NCBI GenBank assembly: GCA_018398585.1
Contig: JAGTTD010000011.1
Span: 14,189,346 to 14,253,345, forward strand
Direction: 5' to 3'
DNA: 64,000 nt
Source of the DNA: Simmondsia chinensis
Lineage: Eukaryota; Streptophyta; Magnoliopsida; Caryophyllales; Simmondsiaceae
Under the pieces are notes generated by a model that worked only from the letters and a program-made list of their open reading frames with translations, was not told where the DNA came from and did no database searches. Of the stretch, positions 48,427 to 58,800 are shown one piece after another (positions within the stretch are counted from its first letter, which is position 1; each line of letters begins with the position of its first letter). The translations under genes and the position numbers were made by a program.

Positions 48427-49698
48427 TGAAGAAGAAAGAGCTAGAATACAAATACATGTCTTATCAAGGCATGAATTTACTACATCAAATTTTATTCTCT
48501 AGAACCATATACTATTTTAGTCTTTTATTATGTTGTAAGACATTTGTTACATTAGTCTTTCTATTATTTATAAAAATTCTAAGCTTTACAAATGTTATAT
48601 ATTATATTTTAAATTAGAAATTGTCCTTTACTTGCATCTTTCGGCCATTAGCAACAATGTCATATAGAAACGGTTAGCAAAACTAGTTGCATAGACTGAT
48701 TATTAGAAATTGTAAATTATTATTGTTTACAATCTTTCAAATGTATAATAAATAAGAGTAAATTACTCTTGTTTACAATCTTCTAAGTATAAGGAAAACT
48801 AAATTTTAGTTGTCCCTATAATGGAAATAATAGCCATAAAATGGAGGATAGAGAGAACAAAATTGTGGTGTAAACATAAAAAAATTTGATTGTAAATATA
48901 AAAAATTGGGTTGAAAACATAAAAAGGAAAGGAGATATAAAAAAAATTGGCGTGTAAATGTACAAAGGGAAAGATAGAGAAAAAAATTGGTCCAAGGTTA
49001 AAAATGTGAGGAGAGAGATAAAAAAAAAAGGAAAAAATTGGTAAAAGATTAAAAAAAGAGAGTTAAAAAATTGGTGAAAGATAAAAATAAGAGGAGAAAG
49101 AAAAAATTGGGGGGGGGGGGGGGGAGGAGTGAAAAATTGGTAATAGGTTAACAAAAGAGGAAAAAAATTGGGGTAGGGAAGAGAGAAAAAAAAATTGATA
49201 AAAGGCTAAAAAAGAGAAAAAAAAATCGATGAAAGGTTAAAAAGAAGAGGAGAAATATAGTTAAAAAATTGGAATGAAAACAGGGAGAAAGAGTAAAAGA
49301 AATTTAGGTGTAAATATAGAAAGGGGAGGAGAGAAAAAAAATTGGTGAAAAATTTAAAAAGAGAGAAAAGAGAGAAAAAAATTGGGGTGTAAACGCAAGG
49401 AAGAAAGAGAAAAAATTGGTAAAAGATTTAAAAAGGGATGAGAGATAGTAAAAACAAATTGGTGACAATTAAAAAAGAGGAGGAGGTAAAGAAAACAAAA
49501 TTGATAAAAATTTAAAAAGGTGAAAAAAGATAGAGTAAAAAAATGGTGAAAGGTTAAAAAGGACAGGAGAGGAGAGAGAAAAAGTTAAAAATTGGGACTT
49601 AAAGGGATAAACCGTTGATCAATCTTATTTAAGATCTAACGGTTTAGATTTAATTGTTTCATATTCTCACGAAACTTTTATTGTCATTTCAGTCGCTT

Positions 49699-49700
<2 letters not shown>

Positions 49701-49744
<44 letters not shown>
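49701..49744. repeat. (TA)n microsatellite
   Basis: About 44 bp of nearly pure ta repeats between the MULE end and the next MITE, probably the shared insertion target. Confidence 0.9.
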
Positions 49745-49746
<2 letters not shown>

Positions 49747-50087
49747 TGTTATTCTTATGAGAGGATGAGAGCGTGAGAGGGGTGAATCCTGACTCTCCAT
49801 TTTAAGGGACGGTCAAGATTTCTTAGATATTTAAAAAAATAATAATTTACGACAAAGATTTGTTAAGTATTGAAAAAATAATAATAATTTTCTTCCCTTA
49901 CCCTGTTCTTTCTTTCTGCCCCATGAAGGAGTATGGGCTATAAATTGTTATTTTTTTAATGTTCAACAAATTTTAGTTGTAAATTATTATTTTTTTCAAT
50001 GTCTAATAAATCTTGACCATCCATTACAATGAAGGGCCAGAATTCGCCCCTCTCACACTCTCACCTTCTCATAAGAATGGCATTATA
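49745..50087. mobile_element. MITE with long terminal inverted repeats
   Basis: About 343 bp. The left terminus (attcttatgagaggatgaga, then ggtcaagattt) and the complement of the right terminus (attcttatgagaaggtgaga, then ggtcaagattt) match over roughly 75 bp. It is flanked on both sides by ta repeats. The right edge of the block at 38215-38300 carries a related terminus (agaggatgagaatgtgagag on the - strand). Confidence 0.75.
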
Positions 50088-50513
50088 TATATATTATATA
50101 TATATATATATCTTGAATTTTAAAAATGTATTAAATAATGAAAAGTATATTTAAATCTTTAACATATTTTCTAAATATTAAAATATTTTGGAAATATTTG
50201 CAACATTTTAAAAACTTTAAACATTTTTTAAAATATATTAACATTTTTTTAAAATATAATTTATTTTAAATATTTTTAGTATTTTTAAAAATATTTACAT
50301 GTAAAATCTAAATTTTTGACATATTTTTTATAAAAGAAATACCAGGTCGACAAAAACTAACGGATGTTAACGGTGTGAGATTGAAAAATTTTGAAAGCTT
50401 AGATGTGTCATTAAGAAAATAGAAAATTAGGCGATCTTTTGAGAACACACCTAAAGTTTAGGTGACTTTCAGTAGAAACTCAACTTTAAATTACCTCTAG
50501 AACGTTGTAACTA

Positions 50514-50885
50514 AAATGCCATAAATAACTAAAATTTGTAAAGTACATTATATATCAAGTTTAGTGGATTAATTGTTTGTTCCAAAAAAATGTGAAATAA
50601 TTTTTTAGTTAAAAAGTTACATGTATTCAGTAAAATAGTCCAAATGACTGTTTAAAAGTATAAAACTTGTGTCAGCAATGTTTTGAGATTACCAATGAAG
50701 AAGAGGTGGATGAGAGGCATATTTTACACCCTTATACAGCGCCATTTGGACTGTTTTATTAAATATATATAACTTTTGGATTAAAATATTATAGTTTGCA
50801 CGTGAAATGATTAATATACCAAATCTCAAAATACTAATATGTAATTGCCAAAATTTATATCATGTGAAAAAATTTACAAGTTTCA
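50514..50885. mobile_element. Inverted-repeat MITE
   Basis: Arms at about 50520-50690 and 50740-50880 are inverted relative to each other. The inner pair is aaaatagtccaaatg against catttggactgtttt; the outer sequence follows imperfectly (atgtgaaataatttt against its counterpart around 50800). The centre holds gaagaagaggtggatgag. Confidence 0.55.
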
Positions 50886-51568
50886 TTGGTGGAACTCTTC
50901 ATTTTGACTTAAATATTATTCTCATAACAAAACAATATTACTAGTCGAAAATCCATCATTGAGCCAAACATACAACAATTCACACACACACACACATATA
51001 TATACACACACACTACTTGAATAATAGAATTGAAATACATAGAATGGAAATTGTTCGGAAAATGTGATGTGAATCAGAACCAAGGACATTCATTGAACTA
51101 CTTTCATGATTACTAGTGGCATTGTAAAGATTAAATTCAACAAATCCATAAGGGGACTCAAGATTAATATGATAAAAATAGGTTCAAGTATATATGTTGG
51201 AAGCCAACTTGGTAATTAGAAAAAAGTAGAAACCTCACAAAAAATGATTAAATGTGTGGTATAACAAAATTCAAGCCTCGTTGCCCAGATTATATCTATG
51301 AAGTTTTAGGGGAAAAAAAAAAAAATAAAATAAAGTAAACGTCAATTTCAATACGTGTGACACATACTTGCAAATACATGAAATATGTCAAGAATCCAAT
51401 AAAAATAAATTCCAAAACTACATCTAGAAAACGTTTTATTCGTGTAATCAAAAAATGGAAGCAATTTAAGTTTGAATTATTCCAAAAGTTAAAATTAAAT
51501 TTTCTAAAAGTATATTAAGGCATCAAAACTTGGTAAAAAAGGTTGAAAAATCTTATACTTGATCGCTA
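50886..51568. other. 3' flank of the VQ gene, with (AC)n/(TA)n microsatellite
   Basis: No gene. An (ac)n tract of about 15 bp, then tatatata, then acacacac lies at about 50980-51013. The remainder is AT-rich sequence downstream of the minus-strand VQ gene and presumably includes its 3' UTR. Confidence 0.5.
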
Positions 51569-52297
51569 TTAATAAAGGAACTTTAAATCCGTGCAGTCCA
51601 AAATATATTGATCCTTGCAGTAAAACAAATCTGTAGGTCCTGAAGCCAAAGAAAGAGGCCAATTCCTAACAAATTGGCTCGCCGGTGCCACCGCTGCGGG
51701 TGGCAGTTGATCAAATATCCGCTGCGGCGCAACCTGTCCCTCTATACAGGAATTTACCTGGCACACATTGGTACTATGATCCGTTGTGCAGGTGCTACTG
51801 CTACAGTTTTCTTCCAACGACGAGTCAGTATCGTGACAGTTGATTTTGATCTTGATTTCATCATCATGGTGAAAATAATTGTGATTAATATAATCGCGAT
51901 TAGTACCAGCGTCATGGATCTGATCGACATTGTCGGATCCGGAGAGCCCAGTGAGTTTTTGGACGAGAGACATGAAATCCTTAGGGTTGGTGTGGATGAC
52001 CTTAGGGGAATTGGTGTAAATAATGACGGGACGTCGTTGCTGGGGTGGGTGTTGCAATGGCGACGTTGGGGAGCCAATGCAGATGGCAGAGGAAGCGGAG
52101 GAGTTGGTGGTAGCCGCGGTGGTGGACAAGGTACAAGAGGATTTTTTGATCGTGTGTGACTCTTTGTTGATCTTTAACAAGGACAGGCACATATCATCAT
52201 GATACCCATTGGTCGTCACGCTTGTGATATCGCTGGTGTTGGCATCTATGGAGGATGATCTTTTTGTATGATTATATTGAAATGGGGTAGGGCTCAT
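51569..52297 (-). CDS. VQ motif-containing protein (VQ8/VQ20-like)
   Basis: Single-exon, intact 242-residue ORF, typical of the plant VQ family, whose members bind WRKY transcription factors and modulate their activity in defence and development. The core FMSLVQKLTG (residues 108-117) fits FxxxVQxxTG exactly. It is preceded by RRPVIIYTNSPKVIHTNPKD, the arrangement of the VQ8/VQ20 subgroup. The MSPTPFQ start also fits that subgroup. The rest is Ser/Thr/Asn-rich and probably disordered, with histidine- and asparagine-rich stretches (residues about 132-145) and a hydrophobic C-terminus. The protein is probably nuclear, though some relatives are predicted to be plastid-targeted. A TATA-like string sits about 215 bp upstream of the ATG. 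It is the only gene in some 43 kb of transposon-rich DNA to its left. Confidence 0.9.
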   Translation of the reverse strand: MSPTPFQYNHTKRSSSIDANTSDITSVTTNGYHDDMCLSLLKINKESHTIKKSSCTLSTTAATTNSSASSAICIGSPTSPLQHPPQQRRPVIIYTNSPKVIHTNPKDFMSLVQKLTGLSGSDNVDQIHDAGTNRDYINHNYFHHDDEIKIKINCHDTDSSLEENCSSSTCTTDHSTNVCQVNSCIEGQVAPQRIFDQLPPAAVAPASQFVRNWPLSLASGPTDLFYCKDQYILDCTDLKFLY

Positions 52298-52320
52298 TTT
52301 ATTAAACCTTCACCCTTTAT

Positions 52321-52366
<46 letters not shown>

Positions 52367-53051
52367 CATAAAGAAATGAAGTTATAAACAAAAAAAAAAA
52401 AAAAAATGGTAAAAAAGGAAATAGAAGAGAATAAAGTGGAGAAGTACGCGAGCCCTTGATTTTGGGTTGTATACAGGAGTAGAGAATAAAGTGCTAAAAT
52501 GGAGAAAGGTATTTATAGGCAACCCATTGAGGAATGAAATTGTGGGAAGTAAAAAGGGGGTGGGGGCAATGAAGGAAAAGTGTGAGGCCGTTTTGAGTGG
52601 GAGTGTTTATAGGAAGGGAGGTTGGTGGGTAGATCCCAAATGGAGTTGTGTGATGAATTGTAGGCTGGCCAGTAAATATGGCAGTCTCAATTTGTTCTTT
52701 TTTATTTTGTTTTTGAAAGATGCTTCATAAATACAATTTAATGGGTTTATTTTTACATGTAAATAATCCCAATTTTTGTACATTTAATATACGAATTAAG
52801 TATATAGTGTAAGTGACCTAATATCTTGATATTGTAAAAAGTGATCGTAGTTATTTTTATGACGTAATGAATTTATATTACTTACTTTTATAACGTAATA
52901 ACTTTATATTATATCTTTTAGATTTTTCACTTATACATAACACACTTGTTATGTATACGAATTGCGGTTGCATTTTTGAGAAGTGCCTCGCCTATCATTT
53001 AATTTAATAATATATATACATGGGGGAGCATTACTTATTTTTGCTATAGAC
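52298..53051. other. 5' flank of the VQ gene
   Basis: Contains a (ta)n tract (about 52323-52350) followed by T and A runs (52351-52405), then GA-rich leader or promoter sequence to about 52720. AT-rich DNA follows up to the SINE target site. The open frame at 52467-52730 on the + strand is not supported by composition. Confidence 0.5.
52510..52517 (-). promoter_or_regulatory. Probable TATA box of the VQ gene
   Basis: tatttata on the + strand reads tataaata on the coding strand, within cctataaatacc. It lies about 215 bp upstream of the ATG, implying a 5' leader of about 180 nt that contains the ta and poly-A/T tracts at 52320-52405. Confidence 0.5.
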
Positions 53052-53067
53052 ATTTGTTTTATTATAT

Positions 53068-53317
53068 ACCAAAAAGGGTATCAACACGCCGTCACCGGAT
53101 TCCATTAGAACTCCGAAGTTAAGCATGTTTGGGCCAGAGCAGTACCAGGATGGGTGACCTCCTAGAAAGTCCTCACCATCAGGTTGGGGACACTCGGAAA
53201 CAGCCTCTCTTCAGGGCTAATACCCTGAAGAGGGAAGGCTGCGTATATCCCGTCCCCCCCCCCCCCCCATCCGACCCTGCTTAGCGGGAGGCCTTGGGGC
53301 AATGGGTATATTTTTTT
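53068..53317 (+). mobile_element. SINE with 5S-rRNA-derived head, copy 1
   Basis: 250 bp, starting accaaaaaggg. The head (about 53085-53190) is 5S rRNA-like: cgccgtcaccggat, then agaactccgaagttaagcat (box A region) and ccaggatgggtgacctcct (box C region). Most of the internal polymerase III promoter is kept. The tail (gagggaaggctgcgta, then a C-run, then ccctgcttagcgggaggcc) resembles the RTE LINE 3' end at 1230-1309 and the tails of Au-like SINEs. Target duplication atttgttttattatat (53052-53067) is repeated with one mismatch at 53318-53333. The long, variable duplication indicates LINE-type integration, not an LTR element such as the 5S-bearing Cassandra. Confidence 0.85.
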
Positions 53318-53333
53318 ATTTGTTTTATAATAT

Positions 53334-53747
53334 ATATATGTATATATTTGTTATGGGACTCTTACGTGGCGTCCATGCATGCATGGAAACTCATTTATGT
53401 TTGTTACTTCTACACTTTTTCTATGTGCTGGAGACGGATGCCGTGTGGTGTAACCATGTGGATATTAGGCTCATATAGCTAAAAGAATAGTATGAATTCT
53501 TTGATGGTGCTTTTAAAAGCTGATAAAACTTATTAGATGTATAAATTATTCCAAATAAGACTTGGTTAAGATCTCCAATTATTTTCTTGGAGTGCAAAAT
53601 TTTTAAAAGGCCCTTTTAAAAAATGATTATATTAGAAGTTTGTTATTATTAGGGAAATAACAATTTATAAACAAAATATTATAAATGTATATGTATATAT
53701 ATAATATAAAGAACTTAAGTATTAGTTGACAATATATATAAAATCCC
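53334..53747. other. Spacer between the two SINEs
   Basis: AT-rich unique-looking sequence with no gene or RNA signal. Confidence 0.5.
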
Positions 53748-53760
53748 AAAGAGCAACTTA

Positions 53761-54004
53761 ACCAAAGAGGGCACCAGCACGCCGTCACCGGATCCCTTTA
53801 GAACTCCAAAGTTAAGAGTACTTAGGCGAGAGTAGTACCAGGATGGGTGACCTCTTGGGAAGTCCTCACCCTCAGGTTGTGAGTATTCGGAAACATCCTC
53901 TCTTCAGGTTAACACCCTGAAGGGGGAAGGCTGCGTACATCTGCCCCCCCGGACCCTGCGTAGGCGGGAGCCCTTGAGGCACTGGGTATGTTTCTTTTTT
54001 TTTT
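53761..54004 (+). mobile_element. SINE with 5S-rRNA-derived head, copy 2
   Basis: 244 bp, starting accaaagaggg, the same 5' edge as copy 1. The head is closer to 5S rRNA (tcaccggatccctttagaac, gcgagagtagtacca, ggatgggtgacctcttggga). The middle differs between copies (tcaggttgtgagtattcgg here). The tail gggggaaggctgcgtacatc, then gcgggagcccttgaggcac, ends in a T-run. The exact 13-bp target duplication aaagagcaactta at 53748-53760 and 54005-54017 fixes both ends. It is 443 bp downstream of copy 1 in the same orientation. Confidence 0.85.
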
Positions 54005-54025
54005 AAAGAGCAACTTAAGAGGGAG

Positions 54026-55388
54026 TGTGTATTAGGTTTTTTCGTGATAAAGTAAAACTTAAACTTAATAAAACCAAAAATTGAATTCAAAGATAAACAA
54101 TAAAAGCTAAATAGAAAAAGTAAAAGGAAGAAAAGAGTGATGCACAACGATTTTTATAATAGTTCACTTCTAACACAGAAGTTAGTCCACTCTCCAAGTG
54201 AATACTCATTGTCACTTAAGCCATTCATTAAACTTAATTATCCTTTTAAAATTTAAGCTCAGGATCCAAAGCTTTGAAAAGTGGTCTTTTTGCACGTAGG
54301 CTCAAGACCAACCTTTTATAGCCAATCATTGTATAACAATAGGCTCAAGATCTAACATTTACAAGAAAAATGAATTTAATCAATGAAACTCTCACTTTTG
54401 AAAGAGTGATTTAACAATTAATCAAGCTTAACCAAAGCCAAGGATATATCAGTTAAGCTCAAATATTCAACAATAAAGAGAACTGGTGATATTCAAGAAA
54501 ACTTCAAGAAAACAAGAGATTAAAACAAAGCACAATTAGAACATAAGAACATTTAATCAACAAATGCTTAGAGAGAATATGATAATTAAACAAAGCATGA
54601 AGCCCTATGTACGGGCCAAAGAAAAGTTTAGAGCTGTTGGAAAGGTTTTGGAAAAAAAAGGAAAGAAATGGCATTTTAAAAGTAGCCGTTTGGACATGGT
54701 GTAGAGCCGTGTGTCGACACACGGCAAGAAGTTTGGCTACTGTTTGTTTGTGTGTCGACACATGCTTCTTATGTGTCGACACTCATCATGTCCGGGTGCT
54801 TTTGGACCTTTTTGAGCGTTGGGCTTGATTTATTACCATTTTAACCTTATTTTTTAGATAAATAATTATTTAATCAAGCCAAAATATCACTCGAATAAAT
54901 TTTTTTAATCTTGTTATTTTAGACATGCCTCTAATAATGCCAATTTGTAAACTATTTTCATTGAAGAATTAAATTGTGCACACAATTAAATTGAGTTTTT
55001 TTTTTTTCAAATAAACTTTGAAAAACAAACTTCAAAATCTTTTTAAAAAATATTTTTGCTGGAGCACACAAATCGATATTGAGATATTGAAGCCCACGCA
55101 TCTAAAATTACGCTCTAAATAACTGTCTCGAGCTTGGAAACCACCTGTCTTGCAACCTTCTAGGAAGTCCCTTAAGTTCGAGCTTCTTTTACCCCTTCAA
55201 TCATCTTGAGCCTCGAGCGAATGATACCCTTTGTCAAGGTTTTAAACTTCTGAAGCAGTTGGGCTTGAGATATCGTTATCTTAGCACCAAAAGCCTTACC
55301 TTCCTCAAGGAGGGTCTAACGTGACAAGCACGTGGCACTTTACTCAAAACGGCGTCGTCCCAAATCCCTCGTATTTGGGGTGTAAACA
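54026..55388 (-). mobile_element. Probable solo LTR (copia-like)
   Basis: The edges tgtgtattagg (54026) and ggggtgtaaaca (ending 55388) have the TG...CA form. Internally, gatgcacaacgatttttat and ttagtccactctccaag (54140-54200) look like plant Ty1/copia LTRs read in reverse. It carries three GTCGAC palindromes like those in the solo LTR at 34621. No target duplication was found at these edges and no internal domain follows, so the boundaries are provisional. Confidence 0.45.
54707..54786. repeat. Three TGTGTCGACACA palindromes
   Basis: A perfect 18-bp palindrome, ccgtgtgtcgacacacgg, at 54707-54724, tgtgtcgacaca at 54751-54762, and atgtgtcgacact from 54771. The phrase ggctactgt between the first two also occurs between palindromes at about 35087, so the two loci are related. 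Confidence 0.85.
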
Positions 55389-55825
55389 ATACTACATTAG
55401 CATTTTTTATATAAAATTGGTTAGACTCTTAAAAGTTTCATCAAATTCCGACATATGATTCCTAGATGATAAGGTATTCAAACCTCAGATACCTCATTTG
55501 TATTATTAAAATATCAAGATATCTACATATTTAATATTTAAACTCAAAGTAGCTATACATGCGCACACGTGTGTGATGGATTGAAATTAAAACAATCCTA
55601 ACATATTATCACTCATATTATAATCAATATAATCAGATCCGCTTCGTGGCTCATATTATATTCAAACTAAAATTGGAGCATCGTACTACCGGATAATTTC
55701 TCTATCTTATCTTCTTGCTGCTACATCAACTACAAACTTCCATCCCCAATCCCCCCCCCAACCCACTCTGCACTTTTGAAAATCTGTAATGAACGCTTCA
55801 TCAACTCCATCAAATCCATAGCTCC
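55389..55825. other. Promoter region and 5' UTR of the CRM-domain gene
   Basis: AT-rich up to about 55740, then a C-rich leader (ccatccccaatcccccccc) just before the start codon. No clear TATA box was picked out. Confidence 0.45.
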
Positions 55826-58800
55826 ATGCCCATCAATCAAAGGATGTCCTTCACAACGTCAAAACTGTCAGAATTCCCACTGCGCGCCACCACCACCACC
55901 ACCACCTCTTCTGCCACCGCCACCTTTCCACCACCATTCACCTCCCATTACACCCCATCTTTCTCTCCTCTCTTCAAATCTCCTAAGCCCTCTTTCTCTC
56001 TCATCAGGACCTTCTCCTCCCTTAAAACCACCAACCCTAGAAACCCTAATCCCAATTCTGCCCAAAACCCTACTAAAACCCCTCATCCCTCTGCCCCTTG
56101 GCTTAACAAGTGGCCCTCTATTGACCCACCTTCCATTGAATCCGCCCGTGACTCCCATAATTTGGACGGTCCGGACCATTCCCATGGTGGGTTTGTGCAG
56201 AATAGAGGGCTCAGTGCAATTGACAGGATTGTGCTTAGGTTAAGGAACTTAGGGTTAGGGTCAGATGATGAGGGAGAGGAGGAGGAGAGAGAGTTGGATG
56301 ATGAGGTAGAAGGACTGCCGGTGAGTGGGGAGGAGAAGTTGGGGGATTTGTTGAAGAGGGATTGGATTAGACCTGATACAATGTTGGTTGAGAAGGAGAA
56401 CAAGAGGGATTGGGGGTTATTGCCATGGGAGAGGGAAGATGAGGAGGGGGAGGTGGATGAGGTGGGGAGAGAGGGAGGGAAGAAGAAGAACCGGACCGTG
56501 AAGGCTCCAACATTGGCTGAGTTGACAATTGAGGATTTGGATTTAAGGAGGTTGAGGAGGGAAGGGATGGTGTTGAGGGAGAGGATTAATGTGCCAAAAG
56601 CTGGGGTCACCCAGGCAGTGTTGGAGAAGATTCACGAGAAATGGAGGAAGTCGGAGTTGGTGAGGTTGAAGTTTCATGAATCTTTGGCGCGTGATATGAA
56701 AATGGCACATGAGATAGTTGAGGTTGGTGGAGTAAAGGCTTCTGATTTTGTTGTGTCAGTCTTGAATGACTTCCTTATGTTTGGAATACTAGATTAAGCT
56801 GCTCTGTGTTCGACATGACTGTGTGAGTGCAAAATTTGATGGTTAGAATTTGTTTGGTTCGCATGTCACTGATTTCATCTAAAGCTTTGGGCAAAGGTCC
56901 CTGTTCTTGTCAGACTTTTGTTTTGTCTATTATATTCTAATTTGGAGTGGATACATGTTTTTTCTTTCCATTCCAAACTCCAATGTGACCTGTGTTGAAG
57001 GTTGCTATTCAGCGGCTAAGGAGTCATGGGGTGTAAACGAACCCAATGTTCATGAACTATTTGTGTCCGAAATTGATTACAACTCTTTCTTGATTGTTAT
57101 GGGAGCTCAATAACTTATCGAGTTGAGTTCGAGCTAGTTCATTAAGCTTAATGAATTAAGTTCGAATAGGTGATACTTGGCTCATTAATCTTCGCAAATA
57201 GTTTGATAAGGGTTTACTAGGCTCGTTAAAAGCTCATTAAGGCTTCATTAAGAGCTCGTGAATAGTTGTTATTAGCCAATATGGTTTGATAATGGCTTGA
57301 TAGTAACTTGAATAGCTTAGCTCGGTAGTGAGTTCGGCTCGATAGCAAGGTTGGCTCGATTATAAGTTCGATTTGGCTCTCTGATTGATCAATCAAGTAA
57401 CAATAATTTGCCTCATATTGGGTTAAAAATACCCGTCGAGACAAGGTAGGATTTTTTTCATTTTGATCCAACATGACCGGTCCTTTTGACCTATACCTAG
57501 CATGAGACGAGTCTGATCTATCCCAACGTGATTTAGACTTGTTTAAATCTATATAGTTGTACCATCTTAAAATTTGTACTTTTATTCGTCACAAATATTT
57601 AAAATCTTTGCACATATTTTACTTCAAATTTAATTCTATGAGTCAAGAAAAGAATAGGACCTTCACTTGAAATCAAGCCTCCTTAGGTTGACCCGTAACC
57701 TGAGTTGACATCACCCATCCTTGAGATAGCTCAACGAGTTGAATTAGGTCAAGAATTGTTGCTTTGATCTGATCATACTCGACTCTTTTTTATGATTGGC
57801 CCATCCATATAGACAGGCCAGATGGGTTTTGACCCTTTTGACATTTTCAACTATTAACCAGCAAACAAGAGTATAGGTTATCCATGTAAGGATTTTTGAC
57901 CCTTGAAAGATTGTACCGTAAAAGATTGAACCATTAAATTCTGCATCCCTTATTTTTAACCCCAAATGAGTCTGTGCCCTTAAGATATTGGTTCAGTGCT
58001 GTAGAGAAAAAACTGAACAGAATCATTGAGCTATCTAGATTGCTTTAGCGGCTGAGATGCCCGGAATATAGTAGATTGTGATAGTTCGTACTACATTACT
58101 AGAAAGCCACTTTGAGAATGGTTATAGCTCAATCCGTTATTGTCCCTATATTTAAATATTGGACATCAGAATCACAGTTATTTGCATGGTTCAATTCTGT
58201 TGCTGCTGCTGACAAGATACAGCTGTTTGTAAGGCAAAATAGTTTGTTCTATCATGCTTGTATATGATCCATTTTTTTTTATCCTTTTAACTGTTTTGGG
58301 ACCTGCTATAACTGAAGTGTTTAGGTTCCTGGTCCTCTAAGGATTAGAAATGCTGGTGCTGCATATTTTTTCAAAAGTTGTTACTTGCTCTTGATGATCA
58401 GCGTCGAACAGGAGGATTAGTCACGTGGAGATCTGGAAGTGTTATGGTGGTTTACCGGGGAAGTAATTATGAAGGGCCTTCATCGCGATTGCAGCATGCT
58501 GAAGGAGATGGTGATGTCCCTTTTGTCCCTGATGTATCTTATGTTAGCAAGGCTATGGCAAGTAACCAAAATGTTGCTAGTTCAACTGCACAGAACTCTG
58601 CACCTTCTGTTGTGCTTCAGGAGCGTTGTGAATACATGACTGATCAAGAAATTGAGTACAACGATCTGTTAGATGGATTGGGTCCTCGCTTTGTTGACTG
58701 GTGGGGTACAGGACTGCTTCCTGTTGATGGTGATTTGCTTCCTCAAGCTGTTCCTGGATTTAAACCACCATTCAGACTTTTCCCTGTTGGAATGCGGTCG

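Larger units (their letters stand above)
38311..49700 (+). mobile_element. FAR1-type Mutator-like element (MULE), split by an L1
   Basis: Inverted termini: the left one from about 38311 (aagttttgtgagaatatgag, then taaatctaaaccgttag and aataagattgatt) matches the complement of the right one ending at 49700. The right terminus begins ggaagcgactgaaatga on the - strand and keeps about 18 outer bases that the left has lost. Both flanks hold long arrays of a unit of about 30-40 bp (caccaattttttt-ctctcc on the left; gagaaaaaaattggtgaaag on the right). The left array is 38410-38501 plus 44412-44900, the right one 48830-49620. Between them is a FAR1/MULE transposase pseudogene. Without the L1 the element is about 5.5 kb. 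Both flanks are (TA)n, so no target duplication can be assigned. Confidence 0.75.
36963..50482. mobile_element. AT-rich inverted-repeat element hosting MITE, MULE and L1
   Basis: The left arm (36963-about 37150: ggtttctt, then accgcctagattttctat and tttcacacctaaa) is the inverted counterpart of the right arm (about 50300-50482: atagaaaattaggcgatc, then gtttaggtgactttcag). Inside both arms is almost pure A/T taaaatattt sequence. An exact 8-bp target duplication, actttaaa, lies at 36955-36962 and 50483-50490. The original element would have been about 1.2-2 kb. Everything between about 37690 and 50090 is later insertions. Arm length and duplication size fit a Mutator-like or hAT-like MITE. Confidence 0.6.

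Noticed and set aside
51674..52159. 161-residue ORF on the + strand
   Set aside because: It is the antisense shadow of the VQ-motif gene, which has a family motif and a normal start.
53085..53190. 5S rRNA gene
   Set aside because: The 5S-like part starts and ends inside a short element with a LINE-type tail and target duplications, and several conserved bases are changed. A SINE head fits better than a functional rRNA gene.
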